Shown: positions 54,732-63,999 of the stretch, piece by piece | Position numbering within the stretch: the stretch's first letter is position 1 | How the letters are laid out: each line of letters opens with the position of its first letter | Assembly (NCBI RefSeq): GCF_003122215.1 | Contig: NZ_QEYD01000002.1 | Coordinates: 423,872-487,871, forward strand | DNA length: 64,000 nt | Origin: Pararhodobacter marinus | GTDB taxonomy: Bacteria > Pseudomonadota > Alphaproteobacteria > Rhodobacterales > Rhodobacteraceae | Reading direction: 5' to 3' | The notes under the pieces: model-generated | Told to the model about the DNA's origin: nothing | Database searches by the model: none | What the model saw: the letters and a program-made list of their open reading frames with translations, nothing else | Translations under genes and position numbers: made by a program

Positions 54732-55628
54732 ATGCAATGGCGCGGAAAACGGACCAGCAGCCATATCGAGGACCGGCGCCGCGGCGGCGGTTTCCGCCAG
54801 GCGGGCATGCCCGGTATCCGCGTCGGTCGCCGGGGGGGCGGGCGCGGCAGCCCGATGGGGATCTTCGCTACCATCGTCGTGTTGCTGATCGGCGCCTATT
54901 TCGGCGTCGACATGACCGGGTTGCTGGGCGGATCGCAGGGCGGCTATGCCACGCAAGGCGCCGCACCCGCCGGCCCCAACACGATCGACGATGACGAAGA
55001 AGCCTTCGTCGCCACCATGCTGGGCGAGACCGAACAGGTCTGGTCCGAGATTTTCGCGGCTTCCGGCGAACGCTACACACCCACCACGTTGGTCCTTTAT
55101 TCCGGCGGCACCGGTTCGGCCTGCGGTATGGCGCAGGCGGCGATGGGGCCGTTCTATTGCCCGGGCGACCGGCGCGTGTATCTCGACACCTCGTTCTTCC
55201 GGGTGCTGGAACAGCGCATGGGCGCGGGCGGCGATTTCGCCAATGCCTATGTCATCGCGCATGAAGTCGCCCATCACGTCCAGAACCTCACCGGCACGCT
55301 GGGGCAGGTGAATGCCGAGCGCCAGCGCGCGGACGAGAGGCAGGCAAACGCGCTTTCGGTGCGGCTGGAATTGCAGGCCGATTGCTATGCCGGGGTCTGG
55401 GCCAGCCGCGCCGCCGCCGGGCTTCAGGTGACCGAGGCCGATATCCGCGAAGCGCTCGACACCGCCGCCGCCATCGGCGACGATACGCTGCAGCGCTCGG
55501 CCGGAGGACGCGTCGTCCCCGACAGCTTCACCCATGGCAGCGCCGAGCAGCGTCAGACATGGTTCTTCACCGGCTACCGCTCGGGCGATCCGGGCCGGTG
55601 CGACACGTTCTCGGCGCGCAACTTGTAA
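54732..55628 (+). CDS. Neutral zinc metallopeptidase (YpfJ-like)
   Basis: This 298-residue protein has a basic, Gly/Arg-rich cytoplasmic N-terminus, one membrane helix (MGIFATIVVLLIGAYFGVDM, ~42-61) and a periplasmic peptidase domain. The zinc motif HEVAHH at ~178-183, the downstream LELQADCYAGVWA glutamate region, and the Cys residues in SACGMAQAAMGPFYCPGD match the YpfJ/Zn_peptidase family. The substrate is unknown. It precedes the DUF4169 gene by 13 bases. Confidence 0.92.
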   Translation: MQWRGKRTSSHIEDRRRGGGFRQAGMPGIRVGRRGGGRGSPMGIFATIVVLLIGAYFGVDMTGLLGGSQGGYATQGAAPAGPNTIDDDEEAFVATMLGETEQVWSEIFAASGERYTPTTLVLYSGGTGSACGMAQAAMGPFYCPGDRRVYLDTSFFRVLEQRMGAGGDFANAYVIAHEVAHHVQNLTGTLGQVNAERQRADERQANALSVRLELQADCYAGVWASRAAAGLQVTEADIREALDTAAAIGDDTLQRSAGGRVVPDSFTHGSAEQRQTWFFTGYRSGDPGRCDTFSARNL

Positions 55629-55641
55629 GGGAGACGAGACG

Positions 55642-55827
55642 ATGGCCGAGATCATCAACCTCAGGACCCGGCGCAAACAGGCCGCGCGGGAGACCGCGCG
55701 GACCAGGGCCGATGCCAACGCCGCGCAGCACGGGCTGAGCAAGGCGCAGAAAGAGCTGGCAAAGGCTCGAAGCGAGAAATCCGCGCGCGAACTGGACGGT
55801 CACAAACGTGACCCCGACAGGTCCTGA
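55642..55827 (+). CDS. DUF4169 family small protein
   Basis: This 61-residue, highly charged helical protein begins MAEIINLRTRRKQAARE, with RADANAAQHGLSKAQKELAKA following. The N-terminal AEIINLRxxRKxxAR is the DUF4169 signature. The function is unknown. It is likely co-transcribed with the metallopeptidase gene and is followed by tandem hairpins. Confidence 0.85.
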   Translation: MAEIINLRTRRKQAARETARTRADANAAQHGLSKAQKELAKARSEKSARELDGHKRDPDRS

Positions 55828-55845
55828 GCCCGACCGCCCATCTTT

Positions 55846-55943
55846 GTTCTCCAGATATCCCGGGGGTGCGGGGGCTGGCCCCCGCAATCAAACCTGTGCG
55901 GGGGCTGGCCCCGCATTTAAATCTGCGCGGGGGTTGGTCCCGC
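55846..55943. repeat. Intergenic hairpin element, copy 3, with three tandem hairpins
   Basis: TTTGTTCTCCAGATATCCCGGGGG is followed by three ~30-bp units, each a TGCGGGGGCTGGCCCC(C)GC-type hairpin (55867-55886, 55897-55915, 55925-55943). Units 1 and 2 are nearly identical; unit 3 is diverged. The array lies between the DUF4169 gene and the convergent nucleotidyltransferase gene, touching the stop codon of the latter. Confidence 0.65.
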
Positions 55944-56518
55944 TAGCGCGCCCGCCACGCGGCCCAGGCCTCGGGCGTATCCAGATCCGTCACCGCGTGC
56001 TCTCCGGGCAGGGCCAGCAAGGCAGCCGGATGCGCTTTCAGAACCGACCGCGCGCCTTCGTCGCCGTGAAGATCCGCCAACGACCCGAGTAATGCGGCAG
56101 GAAACACCACGGGATGCCCCGGCGTGCCATCCTCGGCGGAGCCGCGCAGCGGGGTTGCGCCGTCGAACGCCTTGGCGATACGGGTGAAATCGTCGGCCGT
56201 GATCTCGGGCATATCGGCGGGCACGACCATCAGTGGCCGGCCGGCAGCCCATTCCGCCGCCCGCCGCAGGGACGCGCTCATGCCGCTTGCAGCGTCGGGG
56301 ACAGGCAGGATCTGCAATGTCAGACCTTCCAGCGCCGCCACGCGGGCGGGGCGATCCGGCGGCAGCGTCACCGCGACCGGTCCACAGCCCGCCGCCAGCA
56401 GCGCCAGCGCCTGACGGCGCAGCAAGGGCATCCCGTCGACCGGCTCGAGCAGCTTGTCGGCGCCTCGCATCCGGCGCGAAGAACCGGCGGCCAGTAGCAC
56501 GCAGGCAAGGTCTGCCAC
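55943..56518 (-). CDS. MobA-like nucleotidyltransferase (MocA type)
   Basis: This 191-residue protein begins with the NTP-binding motif CVLLAAGSSRRMRGADKLLEPVDG and contains VVPADMPEIT (metal-binding Asp) and DGTPGHPVVFPAAL. It is of the molybdenum-cofactor cytidylyltransferase/MobA-like group, which transfers CMP or GMP to molybdopterin; the exact nucleotide cannot be read from the sequence. I prefer the GTG at 56518, five bases after the upstream stop, because the family starts there; ATG 56551 is possible. No xdh or molybdoenzyme gene is adjacent. Confidence 0.85.
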   Translation of the reverse strand: MADLACVLLAAGSSRRMRGADKLLEPVDGMPLLRRQALALLAAGCGPVAVTLPPDRPARVAALEGLTLQILPVPDAASGMSASLRRAAEWAAGRPLMVVPADMPEITADDFTRIAKAFDGATPLRGSAEDGTPGHPVVFPAALLGSLADLHGDEGARSVLKAHPAALLALPGEHAVTDLDTPEAWAAWRAR

Positions 56519-56523
56519 GCGAT

Positions 56524-56910
56524 TTACCGTGTCCGGCAGGTGCCCGCCCATTGCGAGGCGCGCATCTGGCTGGCGAGCAGGATCAGGTTCGAGGAATGCA
56601 CCGAGACGCCATTCGCGCCGATGCTGGTCAGCGTCGAGCGGCGGGCATCATGGACGACCATCACGCCATCCTCGGTAAAGGTCTGTTTCATCGGCGGCAG
56701 GTCGCGCTCGCCCTCGTACCAGACATCGTCGCCATCGGTCTCCATGACCATGGTAAAGGACAGGATTTCGTCCGTGCCCGACACGCATTCGGCCGAGGAC
56801 AGGTCGCATTCGGTCGTGTAGCTGCAATCGACGATGCGCAATTCCTCATTCGCCCCGGCGCAGGAGGCGAAGGCGATGGCGAAGCAGGCGGCAAAGGGGC
56901 GCAGGGTCAT
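56524..56910 (-). CDS. Hypothetical exported protein
   Basis: This 128-residue protein has a signal peptide (MTLRPFAACFAIAFASCAGA), with a possible weak lipobox at FASC. The mature part has several cysteines (VDCSYTTECDLSSAEC), an acidic middle and SFTMVMETDGDDVWYEGERD. I do not recognise a family. It is probably periplasmic. It lies directly upstream of, and probably co-transcribed with, the MobA-like gene. Confidence 0.7.
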   Translation of the reverse strand: MTLRPFAACFAIAFASCAGANEELRIVDCSYTTECDLSSAECVSGTDEILSFTMVMETDGDDVWYEGERDLPPMKQTFTEDGVMVVHDARRSTLTSIGANGVSVHSSNLILLASQMRASQWAGTCRTR

Positions 56911-57047
56911 CGGGGTGAAACCTCGGGCTGTGATACGTGTCGGCAGGAAGGTAGGGGGCGGCGCGGCGATTGACCAGCGGCCGCGGACCGGATCCCGCGC
57001 GCGACGGTGGGTTCCCGCCGGTCAGGACAATGCCGACGCGCCGCCGC

Positions 57048-58205
57048 TCAGTCGAGATCGTCAAGATCGCCGAGCGGATCCTCGTCCCCGGGCTCGGCGC
57101 CGAGCTCGTCATCGAGCCCATGCGCACCGCGTTCACGGTAAGGCGTCGTGCCATATTGCGCGCGGTAGCATTTCGAGAAATGCGACGGCGAGGTGAAACC
57201 GCAGGCCAGCGCCACGTTGATCACCGACAATTCGGTCTGCATCAGCAGGTTGCGCGCGCGGGCAAGCCGCAATTCCATGTAGTAACGCTTGGGCGAGCGG
57301 TTCAGGTAACGCCGGAACAACCGTTCGAGCTGACGCGTCGACATGCCGACTTCCTCGGCCAGATCGGCGGGCGAGACGGGCTCTTCGATGGATTGCTCCA
57401 TCCGCTCGATCACCCGCGACAGGCGGGGATGGCGCACGCCGATGCGGGTGGGGATCGACAGGCGCTGGATGTCGCGGTCGGTGCGGATTGTGGTGTAGAT
57501 CAGCTGATCGGCCACCGAATTGGCCAGATCCTTGCCGTGATCGTCGGCGATCATCGTCAGAACAAGGTCGATGGCCGCCGTGCCGCCCGCTGCCGTCAGC
57601 CGGTTGCCGTCGATCACGAAGACCGATTTCGTCAGCTCGGTATCGGTGAATTCCTCAAGGAAGCCGTCGCGGTTTTCCCAGTGGATCGTCGCGCGGCGGT
57701 TCTCCAGTAGCCCCGCTTCAGCGAGCGTATGCGCGCCGGTGCACAGCCCGCCGATCACCGCGCCCTTGCGCGCCACCTTGCGCAGCCAGTTGACCACGGG
57801 CGGGGTGGTATTGGTGCGTACGTCGATGCCGCCGCAGATGATGACGATATCGTCGCGACCCGTTTCGCAAAGCGGCCCGTCCACCATCACCCGGGTGCCG
57901 TTCGAACACGACACCTCGCCGCCCGTGGCGCTGACGAGGCTCCAGCGATAGAGCGCCTGGCCGCTCATCCGGTTGGCGATGCGCAGAGGTTCGATCGCCG
58001 CGGCGAAAGACAGCATGGTGAACTGGTTGAGCAGCACGAAGACGAAATGCCGCTGCCGCGCAGGCGCCGATTGCGTGCGTTTCGCCGCCGGGGCCGTCAC
58101 CGTCGCCGGAGATCGGACCGAATGCGCGGCAGCTCCGGTGCGGATACCTGGCAGCTTGCTGGCGGCGGGGGCAGGGTTGCGCCGTGAGGCGGGAGTATCG
58201 CTCAT
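57048..58205 (-). CDS. GlxA-type AraC family regulator with DJ-1/PfpI domain
   Basis: This protein of about 385 residues has a Pro/Ala-rich N-terminus (~50 residues). A DJ-1/PfpI-like domain follows (FVFVLLNQFTMLSFAAAIEP, VIICGGIDVRTNTTPPVV, GGLCTGAHTLAEAGLL with the nucleophile-elbow Cys). A C-terminal AraC double HTH (PVSPADLAEEVGMSTRQLERLFRRY and VINVALACGFTSPSHFSKCYRAQYG) and an acidic tail complete it. Relatives such as GbdR control betaine or carnitine catabolism, but the ligand here is unknown. I start at 58205; an upstream TTG/ATG would extend it by 27 residues. Confidence 0.9.
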   Translation of the reverse strand: MSDTPASRRNPAPAASKLPGIRTGAAAHSVRSPATVTAPAAKRTQSAPARQRHFVFVLLNQFTMLSFAAAIEPLRIANRMSGQALYRWSLVSATGGEVSCSNGTRVMVDGPLCETGRDDIVIICGGIDVRTNTTPPVVNWLRKVARKGAVIGGLCTGAHTLAEAGLLENRRATIHWENRDGFLEEFTDTELTKSVFVIDGNRLTAAGGTAAIDLVLTMIADDHGKDLANSVADQLIYTTIRTDRDIQRLSIPTRIGVRHPRLSRVIERMEQSIEEPVSPADLAEEVGMSTRQLERLFRRYLNRSPKRYYMELRLARARNLLMQTELSVINVALACGFTSPSHFSKCYRAQYGTTPYRERGAHGLDDELGAEPGDEDPLGDLDDLD

Positions 58206-58419
58206 CTCGTCATCCGGTGAAGGGGCCGGGTCGCGGGGCGAGGGCCGACTGGAATGATTCCAACACGAAAACCCGATCTTCCGCAAGAACCCGCGCGCGC
58301 GCGTTTTTGCGAGTTGCGGGTTTGCAAGGACTTCGGGCGGGTGTAAGAGCCGATGCTACCGCTGACACGAGGATTCCGCCGGGTTCTCGGGACGTCGGCG
58401 TGCATCGACGGAGGACACG

Positions 58420-59790
58420 ATGACCGAAGCCTGGAGCAAGTCGGCCTGGCGCGCGAAAGAGCGCATCCAGATGCCCGATTATCCCGACTCGGCCGCGCTG
58501 AACGCGGTCGAGGCACAGCTGGCGAACTTTCCCCCGCTGGTCTTTGCCGGCGAGGCGCGCGAATTGAAGCGCAAGCTGGGCGAGGCCGCTCAGGGCCGGG
58601 CGTTCCTGCTGCAGGGCGGCGATTGCGCCGAAAGCTTCTCGGAATTCAACGCGGACCTCATCCGCGACACCTTCAAGGTGCTCTTGCAGATGGCGGTCGT
58701 GCTGACCTATGGCGCGAAAGTGCCGGTGGTGAAGGTGGGCCGCATGGCGGGCCAGTTCGCCAAACCGCGCTCGGCACCGACCGAGACGCTGGGCGGGGTC
58801 GAACTGCCCAGCTACCGGGGGGACATCATCAACGGTTTCGATTTCACCGAGGCCGCGCGGGTGCCCGATCCGCAGCGGATGCTGCAGGCCTATACGCAGG
58901 CCTCGGCCTCGCTGAACCTGCTGCGGGCTTTTTCAAAGGGCGGCTTCGCCGATATCCACCGCGTGCATAGCTGGACGCTGGGTTTCACCAAGTCCGAGGA
59001 TGCCGAGAAGTACAAGGCACTGTCGGACCGGATCTCGGACGCGCTGGACTTCATGACGGCCGCGGGCGTGACCAAGGACACGATGGGCGCGATGTCGACG
59101 GTGGACTTCTTCACCTCGCACGAAGCGCTGCTGCTGGAATACGAAGAGGCCCTGTGCCGGATCGACTCCACCACCGGCCTGCCGGTCGCGGGGTCGGGCC
59201 ACATGATCTGGATCGGCGACCGCACGCGGCAGCCAGACGGCGCGCATGTCGAATTCGCGCGCGGCGTGCAGAACCCGATCGGTCTGAAATGCGGGCCCTC
59301 GATGACCTCCGAGGATCTGAAGGTCCTGATGGCCAAGCTGAACCCCGAGAACGAGTTCGGCCGCCTGACGCTGATCGCGCGTTTCGGCGCGGGCAAGTCG
59401 ACCGAGCACCTGCCGCGCCTGATCCGCACCGTGCGCGAGGCGGGCGCCAACGTGCTGTGGACCTGCGACCCGATGCACGGCAACACGATCAAGTCGGACT
59501 CGGGCTTCAAGACCCGGCCGTTCGAGCGCGTGCTGCAGGAAGTCCGCGACTTCTTTGCCGTTCACAAATCCGAAGGCACGATCCCCGGCGGCGTGCATTT
59601 CGAGATGACCGGCAAGGACGTGACCGAATGCACGGGCGGCCTGCGCGCGGTGACGGACGAGGATCTGTCGAGCCGCTATCACACCGCCTGTGACCCGCGT
59701 CTCAACGCCTCGCAATCGCTGGAGCTTGCCTTCCTCGTGGCCGAGGAACTGTCCGAGCGCCGCAAGGAAATGCAGCGCAAGGCGGTCTGA
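58420..59790 (+). CDS. Class II 3-deoxy-7-phosphoheptulonate (DAHP) synthase
   Basis: This 456-residue protein catalyses the first step of the shikimate pathway, condensing phosphoenolpyruvate and erythrose 4-phosphate. The class II (plant-like) motifs are [76 protein letters not shown], and [15 protein letters not shown] with the metal-site residues. The length is normal. GGAGGA lies five bases before the ATG. It is monocistronic with its own terminator. Confidence 0.97.
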   Translation: MTEAWSKSAWRAKERIQMPDYPDSAALNAVEAQLANFPPLVFAGEARELKRKLGEAAQGRAFLLQGGDCAESFSEFNADLIRDTFKVLLQMAVVLTYGAKVPVVKVGRMAGQFAKPRSAPTETLGGVELPSYRGDIINGFDFTEAARVPDPQRMLQAYTQASASLNLLRAFSKGGFADIHRVHSWTLGFTKSEDAEKYKALSDRISDALDFMTAAGVTKDTMGAMSTVDFFTSHEALLLEYEEALCRIDSTTGLPVAGSGHMIWIGDRTRQPDGAHVEFARGVQNPIGLKCGPSMTSEDLKVLMAKLNPENEFGRLTLIARFGAGKSTEHLPRLIRTVREAGANVLWTCDPMHGNTIKSDSGFKTRPFERVLQEVRDFFAVHKSEGTIPGGVHFEMTGKDVTECTGGLRAVTDEDLSSRYHTACDPRLNASQSLELAFLVAEELSERRKEMQRKAV

Positions 59791-59816
59791 ACCGAGCCGC
59801 GACAGGACGAAAACGG

Positions 59817-59847
59817 GCGGCGACCGGGGGACGGTCGCCGCTTTTTT
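59817..59847 (+). terminator. Terminator of the DAHP synthase gene
   Basis: GCGGCGACC and GGTCGCCGC arms with a seven-base loop are followed by TTTTTT. Confidence 0.92.
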
Positions 59848-59885
59848 CGTGGCTCGACAGGTTTTTCGGGATGAAGGCGGCTTGC

Positions 59886-60587
59886 TCAGGCCTTGCCACC
59901 CTGAATGACGCGGAAGCGCGGCGGCGCGGCGGGACGGGCAAGCGGGCGCCCCGGCGCAACCGCAGCTGGTCGTTGCGGCGGCGTTACCTTGCCGGTTACC
60001 AGCGCGGGGCCGGTGTCGCGGGCCGTCTGCACCGGCGCGGTCAGCCGGAAGCGGCGCGGTGCGCGACCCGCGGGACCGCGCGTTTCCAGAACGCCGAGAA
60101 TGCGCGTGATCTGCCCCTTGGTATCGGTCAGCGGCAAGAGCACCAGCACGCCGTCCAGCGCGGGCTGGCGCAGCCCCGTATCCGAACGCAACGGCAGCAC
60201 AGCGCGCGCGCCCTTCGCCACCTGTTCCAGCGCGCCGCCCAGCTCGTCGCGAGCCTCGGCGGTCAGGAACACGCTGAGAGGCATCCCGCGCGGGTCCATG
60301 CCCAGAAGATCACTCAGTTGCTGACCCGTCAGCCGCAGCCGCGCGACGCTGGGCGCGACCAGTTCGGCGATGAACATCACGTCCAGACAATGGGCCAGCG
60401 GCTTGGGGTCGATCTCGGCCCGCTCGGGGCAAAGCCTGGCGCCGCGCAGGGCGTTCCAATGGTCCTGAACATGGCGGGCGGCGGGGAAATCGGGCGCCTC
60501 GCTGCGCCCGGACCGGGGCAGGGCGATGACAGGAGCGCCGGGCTGCGGCGCGCGTTCGGATCCGGAACCGGAAGGGCGATCAGACAT
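59886..60587 (-). CDS. PAS_5 (PF07310) domain protein
   Basis: This 233-residue soluble protein has a Pro/Ser-rich start. A PAS_5-type domain follows (WNALRGARLCPERAEIDPKPLAHCLDVMFIAEL, RLRLTGQQLSDLLGMDPRGMPLSVF, LPLTDTKGQITRILGVLET), then a basic Pro-rich tail. PAS_5 proteins are typical of alphaproteobacteria; their role is unknown, perhaps in motility or cell-envelope signalling. AAGGAG lies eight bases before the start. Confidence 0.85.
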   Translation of the reverse strand: MSDRPSGSGSERAPQPGAPVIALPRSGRSEAPDFPAARHVQDHWNALRGARLCPERAEIDPKPLAHCLDVMFIAELVAPSVARLRLTGQQLSDLLGMDPRGMPLSVFLTAEARDELGGALEQVAKGARAVLPLRSDTGLRQPALDGVLVLLPLTDTKGQITRILGVLETRGPAGRAPRRFRLTAPVQTARDTGPALVTGKVTPPQRPAAVAPGRPLARPAAPPRFRVIQGGKA

Positions 60588-60743
60588 GCTCTGCTCCTTG
60601 GCGCCGGGCTGACCTTTCGCGGCGCCGGCCCATTCGGGCGGCGGTGGCTCAGGGGTCAGCCGGGCATTTACCTTTGATTGTGATTTCTTACTGTTGCCTT
60701 AATCTAGCCGTAATTTCCGCGTGTGGGGGCGATTTCTGAAGAT

Positions 60744-61658
60744 ATGGTTAAGTCGATGACAGGCTACGCCGCGGCGAGCGAAGAAATCCACGTCAACTCG
60801 GTCACTTACGGGTGCCAATGGGACCTGCGCGCGGTCAATGGCCGGGGGCTCGACCTGCGGTTTCGGCTGCCAGACTGGCTGGACGGGCTTGAGTCGAGCC
60901 TGCGGAAAATGCTCGGAATGCGGCTGAAACGTGGCAACGTGACCATGGCGTTAAAGTTGGTTCGGGCCGAAAGCGGCGCGGCGCTCCGACTCAATCCGCA
61001 GGCTCTGGCGGCGGCGGTCGAGATGGTCATCGCCGCCGAGACGCAGGCCGAAGCCCGCGGGCTGGGGCTGGCGCCGATGAATGCCGGCGACCTGCTTGCG
61101 CTGAAGGGCGTGGTCGAGACCGGCCCCGATACCCCGCTCGATGCCGAGGCACAGGTGGCGCTGGTCGCCGCGCTTCTGGACCGCGCCGGACCGCTCATCG
61201 ACGCGTTCGAGGCCGCGCGCGCCAGCGAGGGTGCGGCGCTTGGCGCGGTGATCGCGGCGCAGGTGGACCGGATCGAGGCGCTCGCCGCCGAAGCGCGGCG
61301 CGCCCTTCCGGTCAGGCGCGCGGATCAGGCCGAAACCCTGAAAACCGCGCTCGCACGGCTGGGCGAGGTGGCGCCCGGTGTCGATGCCGGACGGCTGGAG
61401 CAGGAACTGGCCCTGATCGCGGTCAAGACCGACATTACCGAAGAGCTCGACCGGCTGGACGCGCATGTCGGCGCGGCGCGGGCGCTTCTGGGCGAAGACG
61501 GGCCGATCGGCCGCAAGCTGGATTTCCTGATGCAGGAATTCAACCGCGAGGCCAACACCTTGTGTGCCAAGGCCCAGAGCGCCGAGCTGACGCGGATCGG
61601 GCTTGACCTCAAGACCGTCATCGACCAGATGCGCGAGCAAGTGCAAAATCTGGAGTAG
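60744..61658 (+). CDS. YicC/YloC family endoribonuclease
   Basis: This 304-residue protein begins [13 protein letters not shown]; the SMTGYA motif is the YicC hallmark, followed by [19 protein letters not shown] and the C-terminal [35 protein letters not shown]. YicC proteins are RNases that affect small-RNA turnover. I start at the ATG at 60744, where MVKSMTG fits the family; a GTG at 60723 is less likely. It is the first gene of the yicC-gmk-gamma-CA operon and is four bases from gmk. Confidence 0.92.
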   Translation: MVKSMTGYAAASEEIHVNSVTYGCQWDLRAVNGRGLDLRFRLPDWLDGLESSLRKMLGMRLKRGNVTMALKLVRAESGAALRLNPQALAAAVEMVIAAETQAEARGLGLAPMNAGDLLALKGVVETGPDTPLDAEAQVALVAALLDRAGPLIDAFEAARASEGAALGAVIAAQVDRIEALAAEARRALPVRRADQAETLKTALARLGEVAPGVDAGRLEQELALIAVKTDITEELDRLDAHVGAARALLGEDGPIGRKLDFLMQEFNREANTLCAKAQSAELTRIGLDLKTVIDQMREQVQNLE

Positions 61659-61661
61659 CCC

Positions 61662-62327
61662 ATGGCCCCCCATCCGTCGCGCCGCGGTCTTCTGATCATC
61701 CTGTCCTCGCCCTCGGGCGCGGGGAAATCGACGCTGGCGCGGCGGCTGATGGCCTGGGACCCGTCGCTGAAATTCTCGGTCAGCGCCACCACCCGCGCGC
61801 CCCGGCCGGGCGAAAGCGAAGGGGTCGAGTATTACTTCAAGTCGAAGGACGAGTTCGCCGCGCTCGTGGCCTCGGGCGGGATGCTGGAACATGCCGAAGT
61901 ATTCGGCAATTTCTACGGCACCCCCAAGGGCCCGGTCGAAGCCGCCAGCGCCGAAGGCCGCGATACGCTCTTCGATATCGACTGGCAGGGCGGCCAGCAG
62001 GTGCGCAATTCCTCGCTGGGCCGCGACGTGGTGTCGATCTTCATCCTGCCGCCCTCGATCGCCGATCTGGAAGCGCGCCTGCGCACCCGCGCGCAGGACA
62101 GCGACGCGGTCATCGCCGGGCGCATGGCGAAAAGTCGCGACGAGATCAGCCATTGGGCGGAATACGATTACGTCGTGGTGAACCACGATCTGGATCAGGC
62201 CGAGGAAGAGCTTCGCACGATCCTGCGCGCCGAGCGGATGCGCCGCGACCGCCAGCCGGGGCTCAGCGATTTCGTCCGCGCGCTGAACGCCGAATTCGAA
62301 ACCCGCAGCACAGGAGCCGTCTCATGA
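61662..62327 (+). CDS. gmk: Guanylate kinase
   Basis: This 221-residue enzyme phosphorylates GMP to GDP with ATP. The P-loop [16 protein letters not shown] is at residues ~14-29, the GMP-binding region is [21 protein letters not shown], and [12 protein letters not shown] and [11 protein letters not shown] follow. It carries the usual guanylate-kinase lid. A GGAG site lies inside the end of yicC. It overlaps the next gene by four bases. Confidence 0.97.
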   Translation: MAPHPSRRGLLIILSSPSGAGKSTLARRLMAWDPSLKFSVSATTRAPRPGESEGVEYYFKSKDEFAALVASGGMLEHAEVFGNFYGTPKGPVEAASAEGRDTLFDIDWQGGQQVRNSSLGRDVVSIFILPPSIADLEARLRTRAQDSDAVIAGRMAKSRDEISHWAEYDYVVVNHDLDQAEEELRTILRAERMRRDRQPGLSDFVRALNAEFETRSTGAVS

Positions 62328-62842
62328 TCTACGCGCTGGAAGATGTCACGCCCGAGATCGACGCCGATAGCTGGGTCGCGCCCGATGCCAATGTGATCGG
62401 CCGGGTGCGGATGGCGGCGGGTTCCTCGGTCTGGTTCACGGCCACCCTGCGCGGCGACAACGAATGGATCGAGATCGGCGCAGGCTCGAACGTGCAGGAA
62501 GGCTGCACGCTGCATACCGATATGGGCTATCCGCTGAGCATCGGTCGCGATTGCACGATCGGGCACAATGTCATCCTGCATGGCTGCACCATCGGCGACG
62601 AAACGCTGATCGGCATGGGCGCCACCATCCTGAACGGCGCGGTGATCGGCAAGAACTGCCTGATCGGCGCGGGCGCGCTGATCACCGAGGGCAAGCGCAT
62701 CCCCGACGGCAGCCTTGTGATGGGCTCGCCCGGCAAGGTGGTGCGCGAGCTTGACGCGGCGGCGATCACCCGGCTGAAAGCCTCGGCTGCGGGCTATCAG
62801 GCGAATATGCGCCGCTTCCGCGACGGGCTGCGCGCGCTCTGA
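62324..62842 (+). CDS. Gamma-class carbonic anhydrase family protein (left-handed beta-helix)
   Basis: This 172-residue hexapeptide-repeat protein has zinc-ligand-type histidines in HTDMGYP and [12 protein letters not shown], the [24 protein letters not shown] segment and a C-terminal helix. It belongs to the gamma carbonic anhydrase/YrdA group; many members are metal-binding without proven anhydrase activity. The start overlaps the gmk stop (ATGA), so it is the third gene of the yicC-gmk operon. Confidence 0.92.
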   Translation: MIYALEDVTPEIDADSWVAPDANVIGRVRMAAGSSVWFTATLRGDNEWIEIGAGSNVQEGCTLHTDMGYPLSIGRDCTIGHNVILHGCTIGDETLIGMGATILNGAVIGKNCLIGAGALITEGKRIPDGSLVMGSPGKVVRELDAAAITRLKASAAGYQANMRRFRDGLRAL

Positions 62843-62846
62843 CGCC

Positions 62847-63068
62847 TCAGCCCGGCAGCCGGGCTGTCAGGTCGCGCAACACGGCCAGCCGGATCGCGCC
62901 TGCCAGCCCGGTATCGCCCCGCGCCGCGTCGATCTCGGCCGCGCATTCGTTGATTCCCTGTCCGCGCCGCTTGGCATAGCCGCGGAAGGCCTCCCAGAAT
63001 TCCGGTTCCAGCGAAACCGAGGTGCGGTGGCCCTTGAGCGTGAGCGAGTGCTTCTCGGGCCGGCTCAT
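62847..63068 (-). CDS. Ribbon-helix-helix domain small protein
   Basis: This 73-residue protein is of the alphaproteobacterial RHH_4-type family: HSLTLKGHRTSVSLEPEFWEAFRGYAKRRGQGINECAAEID. It is probably a DNA-binding dimer; the target is unknown. Its start overlaps the PhyH gene stop by four bases, and its stop lies five bases from the convergent carbonic anhydrase gene. Confidence 0.88.
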   Translation of the reverse strand: MSRPEKHSLTLKGHRTSVSLEPEFWEAFRGYAKRRGQGINECAAEIDAARGDTGLAGAIRLAVLRDLTARLPG

Positions 63069-63865
63069 GCGTCCTCAAGCAGCATTGGGAACCAGTCTTC
63101 GCGCAGCCTTTGACCCGGGCGCATGTCGTGGCCGGGGAAGGGGGGCGAGGTGCGGCCCGGCCGCTCGACATAACGCGCATCGTCACCCAGAAGCCGCAGC
63201 GAAAAGGCCCGGCGGCGGCGATCCGTGGTATTGCCGCGCGCGCCGTGCAGGGTGCGGAAATCGAACGCGACCGCATCGCCCGGCTCCAGCGCCCATTCCA
63301 GCACCCGCATCCCTTCGGCATCGGGATCGGGCACGGGGCGATAGGCGTCGGGATCGGGATAGAACGCGGTCTCGGCCAGCCAGCGGGTCGGCAGAACCGG
63401 CTTGTCCCACAGATGCGAGCCTGCGACGCAGCGCAGCGTGGCGGTGGTGACGGGCTCCATCGGCGCCCAGAAACTGACGGTCTGCGCGCCCTCGACGAAG
63501 TAATAGGGCCCGTCCTGATGCCAGGGCGTGGGCTTCGCGGTGCCCGGCTCCTTGATCAGCACGTGATCGTGGAACAGCTGAACGCTTTTCGACCCCATCA
63601 GCGCGGCGGCGACCTGCGCGACCGGAGAGTTGCGGATCACGTCGCCGAATTCGGGGATCCGCTGCCAGTTGCAATAATCGTCGAAGAACCGCCCGCCCTC
63701 GCCGGGCTTGAGATTCTCGGCCGCGTAGGGGCCAGGCTCGGCCAGGTTGCGCTCGATCCCCTGCGCGATCGTATCGATCCAATCGGTCCACAGCCCCCGA
63801 ATGACGATGGCCCCGTCGCGCGGGAAGGCCGCGATGTCATCGGGTGAGACGAGATCTGTGGGCAT
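63065..63865 (-). CDS. Phytanoyl-CoA dioxygenase (PhyH) family protein
   Basis: This 266-residue Fe(II)/2-oxoglutarate-type oxygenase has the iron facial triad: H and D in TPWHQDGPYYF and the distal H in FRTLHGARGN, with the downstream RRRRAFSLRL arginines for 2-oxoglutarate. It is probably a hydroxylase of a small metabolite; the substrate is unknown. I start at 63865 (AGGAG upstream), which removes ten atypical residues. It is co-translated with the ribbon-helix-helix gene. Confidence 0.9.
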   Translation of the reverse strand: MPTDLVSPDDIAAFPRDGAIVIRGLWTDWIDTIAQGIERNLAEPGPYAAENLKPGEGGRFFDDYCNWQRIPEFGDVIRNSPVAQVAAALMGSKSVQLFHDHVLIKEPGTAKPTPWHQDGPYYFVEGAQTVSFWAPMEPVTTATLRCVAGSHLWDKPVLPTRWLAETAFYPDPDAYRPVPDPDAEGMRVLEWALEPGDAVAFDFRTLHGARGNTTDRRRRAFSLRLLGDDARYVERPGRTSPPFPGHDMRPGQRLREDWFPMLLEDA

Positions 63866-63946
63866 GGGATGGGCTCCTGTCGGTCGGGGGGACACTGCGA
63901 CGCGGGCGGGGGTGAGTCAATCGGGCGCTGCGCGTTTGGTTTGCGT

Positions 63947-63999
63947 CCGGGGGAGGCTCCGCTCCCCCGGGCCCCCTCGGGAGTATTTCGGGCAGAATG
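63947..63999. repeat. Intergenic hairpin element, copy 4 (inverted, at window edge)
   Basis: CCGGGGGAG and CTCCCCCGG form a strong hairpin (63947-63970), followed by GCCCCCTCGGGAGTATTTCGG and GCAGAATGA. The reverse complement has the same order as copies 1 and 3 (ATATCCC-like lead, then hairpin). The element runs to the window end. Confidence 0.55.
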
